Shown: positions 1-6,783 of the stretch, one piece after another
Layout of the letters: the number at the start of each line of letters is the position of its first letter
How positions within the stretch are numbered: the first letter of the stretch is position 1
Source: Clostridia bacterium
Lineage (GTDB): Bacteria; Bacillota_A; Clostridia; UBA1212; UBA1255
Length of the DNA: 50,259 bases
Assembly (NCBI GenBank): GCA_017522515.1
Contig: JAFWZH010000284.1
Span: forward strand, 1-50,259
Direction of reading: 5' to 3'
Position numbers and translations under genes: made by a program
Notes under the pieces: generated by a model
The model's input: the letters and a program-made list of their open reading frames with translations, nothing else
Told to the model about the DNA's origin: nothing
The model's database searches: none

Positions 1-81
1 AGTTCACAACCTGCTACAAAGGAAAATGCACCATTTTCGCATTCGCAAAATCGCAAATTTTTTTCTGACCGTAGAAACGGC

Positions 82-108
82 GAAACCCCCGATAAAATCG
101 GGGGTTTC
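82..108 (-). terminator. Hairpin downstream of tRNA-Ser, probable terminator
   Basis: A perfect 12-bp stem (82-93 pairs with 97-108) with a 3-nt loop lies just 3' of the minus-strand tRNA-Ser gene. A second short hairpin (111-117 with 127-133) sits between it and the tRNA. Neither is followed by a clean U-run on the minus strand, so termination is inferred from position and stem strength. Nothing else is recognisable in bases 1-81. Confidence 0.5.
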
Positions 109-138
109 TTGGGCAATATCTTTTTCATTGCCCATCGA

Positions 139-229
139 TGGCGGAAAGAGTGGGATTCGAACCCACGGTAGGCTCACACCTACGCCGGTTTTCAAGACCG
201 GTGCCTTAAACCAACTCGACCATCTTTCC
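139..229 (-). tRNA. tRNA-Ser (anticodon UGA), CCA encoded
   Basis: Read on the minus strand, the sequence folds as a class II tRNA. The acceptor stem begins GGAAAGA at 229 and closes with TCTTTCC before the discriminator G at 142. The CCA tail is encoded at 139-141. The anticodon loop contains TTGAAAA-type sequence with anticodon TGA, flanked by a CCGGT/ACCGG stem. There is a long variable arm (GTAGGTGTGAGCCTAC) and a T-arm GTGGGTTCGAATCCCAC. The long variable arm and UGA anticodon identify serine, decoding UCA-type codons. Confidence 0.95.
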
Positions 230-262
230 ACAAGAATAGTGACATTCGTCGAAAGCTCTTAG

Positions 263-291
263 ATTATATAATAAAACTTTTTATATGTCAA
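263..291 (-). promoter_or_regulatory. Promoter of tRNA-Ser
   Basis: On the minus strand a perfect TTGACA (-35, 286-291) is separated by 17 bp from a perfect TATAAT (-10, 263-268). The predicted transcription start is roughly 25 nt upstream of the tRNA 5' end at 229. This is one of the strongest consensus promoters in the window, as expected for a stable RNA. Confidence 0.85.
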
Positions 292-334
292 ACTTTTTTT
301 GTGAAGAAGTTTTTGCCGGTTTTTGCCACGATTA

Positions 335-363
335 TTGATTTATCAATATGGTTATGATATAAA
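335..363 (+). promoter_or_regulatory. Probable promoter of the lipase-like gene
   Basis: TTGATT (335-340), a 17-bp spacer, then TATAAA (358-363). The -10 box is followed 12 bp later by the motif TGTTCACAAAAA (376-387), which also occurs at two promoters of the carbohydrate locus. Confidence 0.55.
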
Positions 364-375
364 TTAAACAGTAAA

Positions 376-387
376 TGTTCACAAAAA
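376..387 (+). promoter_or_regulatory. TGTTCACAAAAA motif, copy 1
   Basis: Exact 12-mer in the 5' leader of the lipase-like gene, between its -10 box and its ribosome binding site. It recurs at 3139-3150 and 9922-9933, each time upstream of a gene start and in the same orientation. It may be an operator or a leader element; its role is inferred only from recurrence. Confidence 0.35.
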
Positions 388-409
388 GTATTTGTAAAAG
401 GAGAACGAT

Positions 410-1738
410 ATGAGAAGATGTATAACATTATCAAATATTATTTATTGTATTTTAATCGTTTTCTTGCTTAACAGTTATTTGTTTGCAAAAAAATTCCCAT
501 ATACACTTATATTGTTGATACCTCTTTTTATTTTACTGAATATTTTACCGGGTATAAATCCTAAAGGGACTAAAAAGTGGCGGCTTAAAATATGCAACCA
601 TGGCACGGTGCTTTTAGCGTTATTTATTTTTTCACTTGTTCCATCTTTGTTTTTTCACATCATATTAGCGTTTTATACGATTCCCAATGCATATTTGGAT
701 TTTGTATTTAGTGCTTTATATTGCATAATTTTATCTGCTTTACTTTTTTGGAACGGGATAATATGTGTGTATTGTACATCTTTACAAATAGGAATAAAAT
801 GGCGCGTGATAGGCGCTCTTTGTGGCATGATACCCATACTTAATTTAATTATTCTTACCAAAATAGTTAATATTACATCTTGCGAGGTAGAGTACGAAAT
901 CGAGAAAGAGAGAATAACATCAAATCCCGACCTTGTTGAATTTTGCAAAACGAAATATCCGATTGTACTTGTACATGGTGTGTTTTTTAGAGATAATAAA
1001 TTATTCAATTATTGGGGCAGAATACCGCATACACTCAAATTGCATGGAGCAACTATACATTACGGACAACATCAGTCTGCGTTACCGGTTAAAGAAAGTG
1101 CAAGAGAGCTTGCGGCAAGAATAAAATTGATAGTAGAACGTTTCGAGTGTGAAAAAGTGAATATTATTGCCCATTCGAAGGGCGGTTTGGATTGCTGTTA
1201 CGCCATATCGGAATTCGGAATGGCACCATATGTTGCTTCCTTAACAACGGTTAGCACACCACATAGGGGATGCTTATTTGCAGAAAGTCTTTTGCATTCA
1301 GTACCTGAAAAAACAAAAAATAAGATTGCACGTGCATATAATGTCAGCATGAATGTCATTGCAGAAGAAACACCGGATTTCTTAGCGGCAGTGAACGATT
1401 TGACAGCTAAAGCCTGTAAAGAGCGTAACGAAAAAATTTCTTTTCCCGAAGGAATATATACTCAAAGCGTTGGTTCTGTAATGAGTCGCCCACAAAAAGG
1501 GCGGTTTCCACTTAATATATCTTACCGATATGTAAAAAATTTTGATGGCGAAAATGATGGGTTGGTCGGAGAGTCTTCTTTTGCTTGGGGAGAGAAATAT
1601 ACCCTCTTGCGTACAAATGGAGAAAGAGGTATTTCTCATGGAGATATGATAGATCTTAATCGTGAAAATATTAAGGGTTTTGATGTTCGTTCTTTTTATG
1701 TCGAGCTTGTACATGATTTAAAAAAACAAGGATTCTAA
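410..1738 (+). CDS. Membrane-anchored lipase-like alpha/beta hydrolase
   Basis: A 442-aa protein. Residues 1-150 hold about four hydrophobic segments, so the enzyme is membrane-anchored. From about residue 183 it carries an alpha/beta-hydrolase core: IVLVHG (oxyanion region) and the nucleophile elbow AHSKGG with Ser256. This arrangement, plus the STPHRG stretch and late Asp/His candidates (NDGLV; ISHGD), resembles triacylglycerol lipases and related lipid esterases that use a G/A-H-S-x-G-G elbow. An AAAAGGAGA ribosome binding site at 396-403 precedes the ATG at 410. It appears monocistronic, and the gene ends just before a REP-like repeat. The substrate is not evident; a membrane or host lipid ester is a family-based guess. 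Confidence 0.8.
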   Translation: MRRCITLSNIIYCILIVFLLNSYLFAKKFPYTLILLIPLFILLNILPGINPKGTKKWRLKICNHGTVLLALFIFSLVPSLFFHIILAFYTIPNAYLDFVFSALYCIILSALLFWNGIICVYCTSLQIGIKWRVIGALCGMIPILNLIILTKIVNITSCEVEYEIEKERITSNPDLVEFCKTKYPIVLVHGVFFRDNKLFNYWGRIPHTLKLHGATIHYGQHQSALPVKESARELAARIKLIVERFECEKVNIIAHSKGGLDCCYAISEFGMAPYVASLTTVSTPHRGCLFAESLLHSVPEKTKNKIARAYNVSMNVIAEETPDFLAAVNDLTAKACKERNEKISFPEGIYTQSVGSVMSRPQKGRFPLNISYRYVKNFDGENDGLVGESSFAWGEKYTLLRTNGERGISHGDMIDLNRENIKGFDVRSFYVELVHDLKKQGF

Positions 1739-1773
1739 TAAGTAACAGCAGAAAAGACCTGCGTTTAGGCTGG

Positions 1774-1789
1774 TTCTCATAAGGATGTT
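1774..1789 (+). repeat. Left arm of 16-bp inverted repeat
   Basis: TTCTCATAAGGATGTT here is matched perfectly, in inverted orientation, by 3075-3090. The two arms bound a 1.3-kb unit containing a REP-like hairpin, a RAYT transposase relic and a YcxB-like gene. Just inside each arm lies GTAGGG (1795-1800) or its inverse CCCTAC (3057-3062), so similarity continues discontinuously inward. Confidence 0.75.
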
Positions 1790-1794
1790 TACTC

Positions 1795-1842
1795 GTAGGG
1801 GCGACCATTGGTCGCCCGCGGGCGTTCGAAGAACGCCCCTAC
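1795..1842. repeat. REP-like palindromic element with two nested hairpins
   Basis: The outer 9-bp arms GTAGGGGCG (1795-1803) and CGCCCCTAC (1834-1842) enclose two adjacent GC-rich hairpins: 1799-1817 (9-bp arms) and 1820-1838 (8-bp arms, GAA loop). The element is far more GC-rich than its surroundings. Its position immediately upstream of a RAYT-type transposase relic is the classical REP/RAYT arrangement. It could also act as the transcript end of the upstream lipase gene. Confidence 0.7.
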
Positions 1843-1847
1843 AAACA

Positions 1848-1885
1848 AAAATCGGCAGAGATATTGTTTTCTCTGCCGATTTTTG
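1848..1885. terminator. Perfect hairpin with A/T flanks, bidirectional terminator
   Basis: AAAATCGGCAGAGA and its inverse TCTCTGCCGATTTT form a roughly 15-bp stem around a short TATTGTT loop. The A-rich left and T-rich right flanks would give a U-run on either strand. It lies between the REP-like element and the transposase relic. Confidence 0.65.
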
Positions 1886-1908
1886 TTATAATGACATGGG
1901 TGATGAAA

Positions 1909-2392
1909 ATGGATAAGGAAAAAGAATTGCCGAAAAGAAAACCAACAAGGCTAAAAAATTTTGATTACAGCTCCGTAGGTGCATATTTTGTTACGATATG
2001 CATCCGTGACAGAATGAATATCTTATCCGAAATAGTTAAAACAGACCTTGCGGCAAGGTTGTAAAAGAGCAATTACAGTTGATTGAGGCTCGATTTCCGA
2101 GTGTAACCATTGAAGATTATGTTATATTATGCCCGACCATATCCATGCAGTTATCTTTCTGCATGAAAAGGCGGGAGGAGCAAGCCCCTCCCCTACCTTG
2201 GATGATGTAGTTTGCGCGTTTAAGTCTTTAACTTCGCGTAGCTGCAAGCAAGAATTTGGAATAGAAAAAATGTTTCAGCGTTCCTCTGCCGAACATATTG
2301 TGCGTGATAGAGATGATTATGAAACACGCAGAAAGTATATCTATGAAAACCCAATGCGTTGGTACTACAAGCATTTGAAGACAGAAGAATAA
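1909..2392 (+). pseudogene. RAYT / IS200-type (Y1) transposase, frameshifted remnant
   Basis: The reading is split over three frames. 1909-2061 encodes an N-terminus of the RAYT type (LPKRKPTRL, then NFDYSSVGAYFVTICI). A frame change at about 2061 continues as VKEQLQLIEARF...EDYVI. A second one at about 2127 (an apparent extra TT) restores MPDHIHAVIF, the His-hydrophobic-His metal motif of Y1/HUH transposases, followed to 2392 by YETRRKYIYENPMRWY with the conserved C-terminal tyrosine region. The total length is shorter than intact family members, so an internal deletion near 2061 is also likely. REP-associated tyrosine transposases cut REP hairpins as single-stranded DNA, and one such hairpin lies at 1795-1842. 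It is almost certainly inactive. Confidence 0.85.
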
Positions 2393-2466
2393 GGGGTATG
2401 GGCTTTGCCCTGTGACTTTGTAATACAAAGGCGAAACTGGCGATAAAAGCAGAAAGGATTTTCACA

Positions 2467-2967
2467 ATGAAAAATGAATACAAAATAACGAAAAAAGAAA
2501 TGATGTCTTGGGCAAAAGAATATCATTTGCATGGAACAGCAAATATCATACTGTTTGCTCTTTGGTGTATAGTTGGGTTGATTGGACTTGGATTGATTAC
2601 CCTCTATTTCTTTATCGGAGGAGATTGGATAGACTGGTATCTTTCTGGTTTGTTTCTGTTTTTATCGATTTTTAAGTTGTTTTTCTCGCGTTTTGCGGTT
2701 TGGGCGAAAAGATACAAGCTATATTCAACTACATATGGTGTTACCGAATGGATGCGCACCACAGAATTTTTGGAAGATGAAATCGTGCTTACAGATCATA
2801 CATCTGTAAGCAAACTCAAATACAGCAATATCAAGAAAATCAAAGAGAAAAACAATATAGTTATGATTTTTATGAACGATGATATGGCTTTGCGGTTGTA
2901 CAAGGATGCTTTTGTAGAAGGATCTTGGGAAGAATGCAAAAATAAAATCAATTCCATGACAAAATAA
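2467..2967 (+). CDS. YcxB-like small membrane protein
   Basis: A 166-aa protein with two transmembrane helices (about residues 24-47 and 52-77), followed by a cytosolic domain whose end (KLKYSNIKKIKEKNNIVMIF, then W-E-E-C-K) matches the YcxB-like C-terminal fold. The function of that family is unknown. The ATG at 2467 follows AGAAAGGATTTTCACA. The gene lies between the transposase relic and the right inverted-repeat arm, so it may be cargo of the bounded unit. A strong terminator follows directly. Confidence 0.7.
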   Translation: MKNEYKITKKEMMSWAKEYHLHGTANIILFALWCIVGLIGLGLITLYFFIGGDWIDWYLSGLFLFLSIFKLFFSRFAVWAKRYKLYSTTYGVTEWMRTTEFLEDEIVLTDHTSVSKLKYSNIKKIKEKNNIVMIFMNDDMALRLYKDAFVEGSWEECKNKINSMTK

Positions 2968-2970
2968 GAT

Positions 2971-3000
2971 AACCCCGGCAGACTAAATCTGTCGGGGTTC
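2971..3000 (+). terminator. Rho-independent terminator after the YcxB-like gene
   Basis: AACCCCGGCAGA pairs with TCTGTCGGGGTT (12 bp with one G-U), loop CTAAAT, starting 3 nt after the stop codon. The T-rich tail is weak (CATCTTTGCTTT), but the stem is strong. Confidence 0.75.
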
Positions 3001-3036
3001 ATCTTTGCTTTCTGCGGATCAAATTTATACCTTTAC

Positions 3037-3062
3037 GGACCGTCGAGGACGCCGGTCCCTAC
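3037..3062. repeat. Second REP-like hairpin, right side of the bounded unit
   Basis: GGACCG (3037-3042) pairs with CGGTCC (3053-3058) and is followed by CCCTAC (3057-3062), the inverse of the GTAGGG at the left element. It is a shorter, diverged relative of the 1795-1842 element in mirror orientation. Confidence 0.5.
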
Positions 3063-3074
3063 AAGGAGGAATCC

Positions 3075-3090
3075 AACATCCTTATGAGAA
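3075..3090 (-). repeat. Right arm of 16-bp inverted repeat
   Basis: AACATCCTTATGAGAA is the exact reverse complement of 1774-1789. It ends 15 bp upstream of the promoter of the galactanase operon, so the element abuts the operon's control region. Confidence 0.75.
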
Positions 3091-3104
3091 GTCTGCTTTC
3101 TTCG

Positions 3105-3133
3105 TTGATTTTTTATTTAGCCAATGATAAAAT
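3105..3133 (+). promoter_or_regulatory. Promoter of the galactanase operon
   Basis: TTGATT (3105-3110), a 17-bp spacer, TAAAAT (3128-3133). TGTTCACAAAAA follows at 3139-3150, roughly at the predicted transcription start. The ATG at 3168 has AAAAGGAG at 3155-3162. Confidence 0.6.
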
Positions 3134-3138
3134 GAACC

Positions 3139-3150
3139 TGTTCACAAAAA
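3139..3150 (+). promoter_or_regulatory. TGTTCACAAAAA motif, copy 2
   Basis: An exact copy of the 12-mer at 376-387 and 9922-9933. Here it covers the predicted transcription start of the galactanase operon, a usual place for a repressor operator. Confidence 0.4.
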
Positions 3151-3167
3151 GGTGAAAAGGAGTTTTT

Positions 3168-5150
3168 ATGAGAATACTTACGAAAACTTTAACCATGGCT
3201 ATAGCCGTAGCATTAGTGATATTAGTGCTTTTGCTATGTGCTTGTCAAAAAAGTGATTCAGAAAATAAAATAAATGTACAGTCAGACACACTTTATGTAG
3301 AAAAAGTAGAAAATATGCCCAAGGACTTTATACTGGGAATGGATGCATCGTGCGTTCCGTCTCTTGAAGCAAGTGGTGTTAAATATTATGATCACAACGG
3401 AGAAGAAAAGGATGTTTATGAAATTTTAAGTGCTAATGGTATAAATTATATTAGAGTGCGCATTTGGAACGATCCTTTTAATGAAAGCGGCCAAGGTTAC
3501 GGCGGAGGCAATTGCGATATAGAAAATGCTGTGAAAATCGGCAAACGAGCAGCAAAATACGGAATGAAGCTCTTGGTTAATTTCCATTATAGCGACTTTT
3601 GGGCAGATCCGGCAAAACAAATGGAGCCTAAAGCATGGGAAGGCATGAATATTGAAGATAAAGCAGAAGCTTTGTATGCGTATACAAGAGAAAGTCTTGA
3701 AAAGCTCAAAAACGCCGGAGCCGACATCGGAATGGTTCAGATTGGAAATGAAACTAACGGAGCTATGTGTGGAGAGTTTTCAACAGAACTGGGTGGTTGG
3801 GAAAAAATTACACGGTTAATGTCAGCCGGTTCAAAAGCTGTAAGAGAAGTTTGTCCCAATGCCTTAGTAGCAGTGCATTTTGCAAATCCTGAGAAAGTTT
3901 CAAATTATGTAAGTTATAGCACAAATCTTGATTATTATGGGGTGGATTATGATGTATTTGCTTCATCATATTATCCGTTTTGGCATGGAACTCTGGATAA
4001 TTTGGCAGAAGTTCTTTCTGATGTTGCAGAAAAATATAATAAAAAAGTAATGGTAGCTGAAACTTCATACGCTTATACAGCCCGGGATACAGATTTTTAC
4101 GGAAATACCATCGGAGACGGCGGTGGGATTGTTAAAAATTATCCATTTACAATACAAGGACAGTCAAACCTTGTGCGTGATGTAGTAAATACTGTGGTAA
4201 ATAAAACCACAAATGGTATTGGTGTATTTTATTGGGAAGGAACATGGATTTCCGTAGGAGGAAAAAGTTATGAGGATAACCTTGCTCTATGGGAAAAGTA
4301 CGGTTCCGGATGGGCTGCCTCTTATGCGACGGAATATGATTCGGAGGATGCAGGTAAGTGGTATGGTGGCTGTGCAGTTGACAATCAGGCCTTTTTTGAT
4401 GCTCAAGGAAAGGCAACAGAGGCGTTAAAAGTTTTTGGACTTTTAAGAAATGGTAATAATGTTGCAATTAAGGCAGATGCTGTAGAAGATTTAAATATTA
4501 TTTTTGACCTCAATGGAGATATTGTACTTCCTGATAAGGTTAATGCAATTATGTCGGATAATTCAAAACAAGAAATTGCAGTAGAATGGAAGAATGTAGA
4601 TATAGAGGCAATGAAAAGCGGGGGCGTGGCAAAGTATTCCGTAGAAGGAACGGCCGGCGGAATGAAGGCACACTGCTATATTTCAATGGTAGAATATAAT
4701 TATCTTGATAATTGGAGTTTTGAAGAAGGTGAAAGTCCTTGGGTTGCAACACAAATCAGCAAGTTTGATGAACTTAAAGTGGAGGACAAGGTTAGTGATT
4801 CAGTAACCGGCACCAAGCATTATCATTTTTGGGGAGCAAGTGCAAATACTGTAGAGTTTACATTAGAACAGCAGGTAACAGGGTTGAAAACCGGAAAATA
4901 TAAGTATTCAGTGTCGATTATGGGAGGAGACGGAGGCGATACCGAAATATATGCATATATAAAAATTAATGAACAAATCGCATATAGGGCAGATGCAAAA
5001 ATAACGGTATATGATGAATGGCATACTGCAAATATAAATAATATCGTGTATAATGAGGGAGACAACATTACAGTTGGTATTTATGTAAAGTGCTCGGGAC
5101 CAAATGCCTGGGGAAAAATTGATGATGCTTTACTTAATTCTATTAAATAA
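3168..5150 (+). CDS. ganB: Lipoprotein endo-beta-1,4-galactanase (GH53) with Ig-like and carbohydrate-binding C-terminus
   Basis: A 660-aa protein. The signal peptide ends in a lipobox (L-C-A-C, lipidated Cys26), so the enzyme is tethered to the outer face of the membrane. The GH53 barrel spans about residues 54-440: FILGMDAS, IRVRIWNDP, FHYSDFWADPAKQ, the acid/base Glu195 in QIGNETNG and the nucleophile Glu298 in VAETSYAYT. Residues about 448-520 resemble a bacterial Ig-like (Big_4) domain, and about 525-660 a beta-sandwich carbohydrate-binding domain (CBM61-like by position and pattern, unproven). GH53 enzymes cleave beta-1,4-galactan side chains of pectin. It is first in a five-gene operon whose last gene is a cytoplasmic GH53 paralogue. 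The symbol follows the Bacillus galactanase. Confidence 0.92.
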   Translation: MRILTKTLTMAIAVALVILVLLLCACQKSDSENKINVQSDTLYVEKVENMPKDFILGMDASCVPSLEASGVKYYDHNGEEKDVYEILSANGINYIRVRIWNDPFNESGQGYGGGNCDIENAVKIGKRAAKYGMKLLVNFHYSDFWADPAKQMEPKAWEGMNIEDKAEALYAYTRESLEKLKNAGADIGMVQIGNETNGAMCGEFSTELGGWEKITRLMSAGSKAVREVCPNALVAVHFANPEKVSNYVSYSTNLDYYGVDYDVFASSYYPFWHGTLDNLAEVLSDVAEKYNKKVMVAETSYAYTARDTDFYGNTIGDGGGIVKNYPFTIQGQSNLVRDVVNTVVNKTTNGIGVFYWEGTWISVGGKSYEDNLALWEKYGSGWAASYATEYDSEDAGKWYGGCAVDNQAFFDAQGKATEALKVFGLLRNGNNVAIKADAVEDLNIIFDLNGDIVLPDKVNAIMSDNSKQEIAVEWKNVDIEAMKSGGVAKYSVEGTAGGMKAHCYISMVEYNYLDNWSFEEGESPWVATQISKFDELKVEDKVSDSVTGTKHYHFWGASANTVEFTLEQQVTGLKTGKYKYSVSIMGGDGGDTEIYAYIKINEQIAYRADAKITVYDEWHTANINNIVYNEGDNITVGIYVKCSGPNAWGKIDDALLNSIK

Positions 5151-5170
5151 GATTTATTGCGGAGGAAAAA

Positions 5171-6769
5171 ATGAAAAAAATTATTATTGTGTTATTGGCG
5201 GTGGTACTCATGGTACTCTCAGCAGTGGGATGCGGACAAAAGGAAACAAACCAGGAGGTAAAACCTATGGTTGATCCTATAAAAGATAATTACAGGACAT
5301 TTTACCAAGTCTTTGTGGGATCTTTTTCAGATTCTAATAATGACGGAGTGGGAGATTTACGCGGAATTATTAATCGTTTTGATTATCTTAATGATGGTGA
5401 TATAAATTCCGGAAAAAGCCTTGGTGTGCAGGGAATATGGTTATCTCCTATATTTACGTCGCCTTCGTATCATAAGTACGATGCAAAGGATTACTATCAA
5501 ATTGATTGGAGATTTGGTACAGAGGAGGACCTTAAAGAGCTTATTTCTCTTTGTAAAGAGAGAAATGTAAAGCTTATACTTGACCTTGCAATAAACCATA
5601 CATCTACAGGGCACAAATGGTTTATGGATTTCAAAGAGGCTCGCATGAAGGGCGACGTTAATAATAAGTATTACGATTATTACTCTTGTGTTAAGACAGC
5701 AGAAAAGGCTGGTGGCATTTCGTACCAGAAGATTGCAGGAATTGATTGCTGGTATGAGTGCAACTTCTCCGGAGATATGCCTGAGCTTAACTTTGATAAT
5801 CCTGACGTAAAAGAGGATGTGCTTAAAGTTGCCAAATATTACCTTGATTTGGGTGTTGATGGGTTTAGATTTGATGCAGTAAAATATATTTATTACGGAA
5901 ATACAGCTAAATCTGTTGATTTCTGGAAATGGTATATGGAGGAGCTGTATAAAATTAAACCGGATATTTACTGTGTGGGGGAATGTTGGTCAGGAGACAC
6001 TGAAATTCTCGATTACTACACTGCTATGAACTGCTTTAATTTTGGTATGTCTCAGGCAGAAGGAGCTGTTGCGAGAGCTGTAAAAGGATCATCTATTTCT
6101 ACATTTACAGGATATGTAGAATCATTGCAGGACGGCATTTACAGAAAAAATTCAAACGGAATGATGATGCCGTTCTTATCAAACCACGATGTGGATAGAA
6201 TTGCAGGTGCTTTCGTAACAGAAAATTATATGCGTATGGCAGCAAACATGTATTTGTTATGTGCAGGTTCTCCGGTAATTTATTATGGAGAGGAAATAGG
6301 AATGAGAGGTTCAAGAGGTAGTGAAAGTACAGATGCAAACCGTCGACTTGCCATGTTGTGGGGCGATGAAGATGGCATAATGAATCCTGTTGGAGCTACT
6401 TACCCGGATGATAAGCAAATTCCGACAACTGTTGCAGAACAAATAAAAGATGAGAATAGTCTTTATAATTATTACTGCAAACTTATTTCATTTCGTCATA
6501 AATATCCAGCAATAGCTCGCGGCGATTACAGTTCGTTTAATTATGATTCATCTCTTGGCGGATTTATTATAAAATACGAAAATGAAACATATTTACTCCT
6601 TCACAATACAGATACAGAGGAGGCTACAATTGATTTGGCTGCAAATTCGGCACTTGAAGAATATAAATCATGGTCTATCGGAGATTATATTGGTGTGGGA
6701 AGTGCAAAAATTCAGCAAACATCGGTCACCTTGGGTGGACAAACAAGTGTAATTATTAAGTGCAAATAA
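5171..6769 (+). CDS. Lipoprotein alpha-amylase family glycoside hydrolase (GH13)
   Basis: A 532-aa protein with a signal peptide and lipobox (lipidated Cys21). It is a GH13 barrel: NDGVGDLRGI near the start, LDLAINHTS, GFRFDAV with nucleophile Asp235, VGECW with acid/base Glu271, and FLSNHDVDR with Asp340. A C-terminal beta domain follows from about residue 455. GH13 enzymes hydrolyse or transfer alpha-glucosidic bonds, so the operon is not purely galactan-specific; the exact specificity (amylase, oligo-glucosidase or transferase) cannot be read from sequence alone. The start is 20 nt after the upstream stop with GGAGGAAAAA before the ATG. Confidence 0.9.
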   Translation: MKKIIIVLLAVVLMVLSAVGCGQKETNQEVKPMVDPIKDNYRTFYQVFVGSFSDSNNDGVGDLRGIINRFDYLNDGDINSGKSLGVQGIWLSPIFTSPSYHKYDAKDYYQIDWRFGTEEDLKELISLCKERNVKLILDLAINHTSTGHKWFMDFKEARMKGDVNNKYYDYYSCVKTAEKAGGISYQKIAGIDCWYECNFSGDMPELNFDNPDVKEDVLKVAKYYLDLGVDGFRFDAVKYIYYGNTAKSVDFWKWYMEELYKIKPDIYCVGECWSGDTEILDYYTAMNCFNFGMSQAEGAVARAVKGSSISTFTGYVESLQDGIYRKNSNGMMMPFLSNHDVDRIAGAFVTENYMRMAANMYLLCAGSPVIYYGEEIGMRGSRGSESTDANRRLAMLWGDEDGIMNPVGATYPDDKQIPTTVAEQIKDENSLYNYYCKLISFRHKYPAIARGDYSSFNYDSSLGGFIIKYENETYLLLHNTDTEEATIDLAANSALEEYKSWSIGDYIGVGSAKIQQTSVTLGGQTSVIIKCK

Positions 6770-6783
6770 AGGAAGATTTTGTA

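Noticed and set aside
26..262. A plus-strand 78-aa reading frame across the tRNA
   Set aside because: It runs antisense through the complete tRNA-Ser and its promoter, so it is not a gene.
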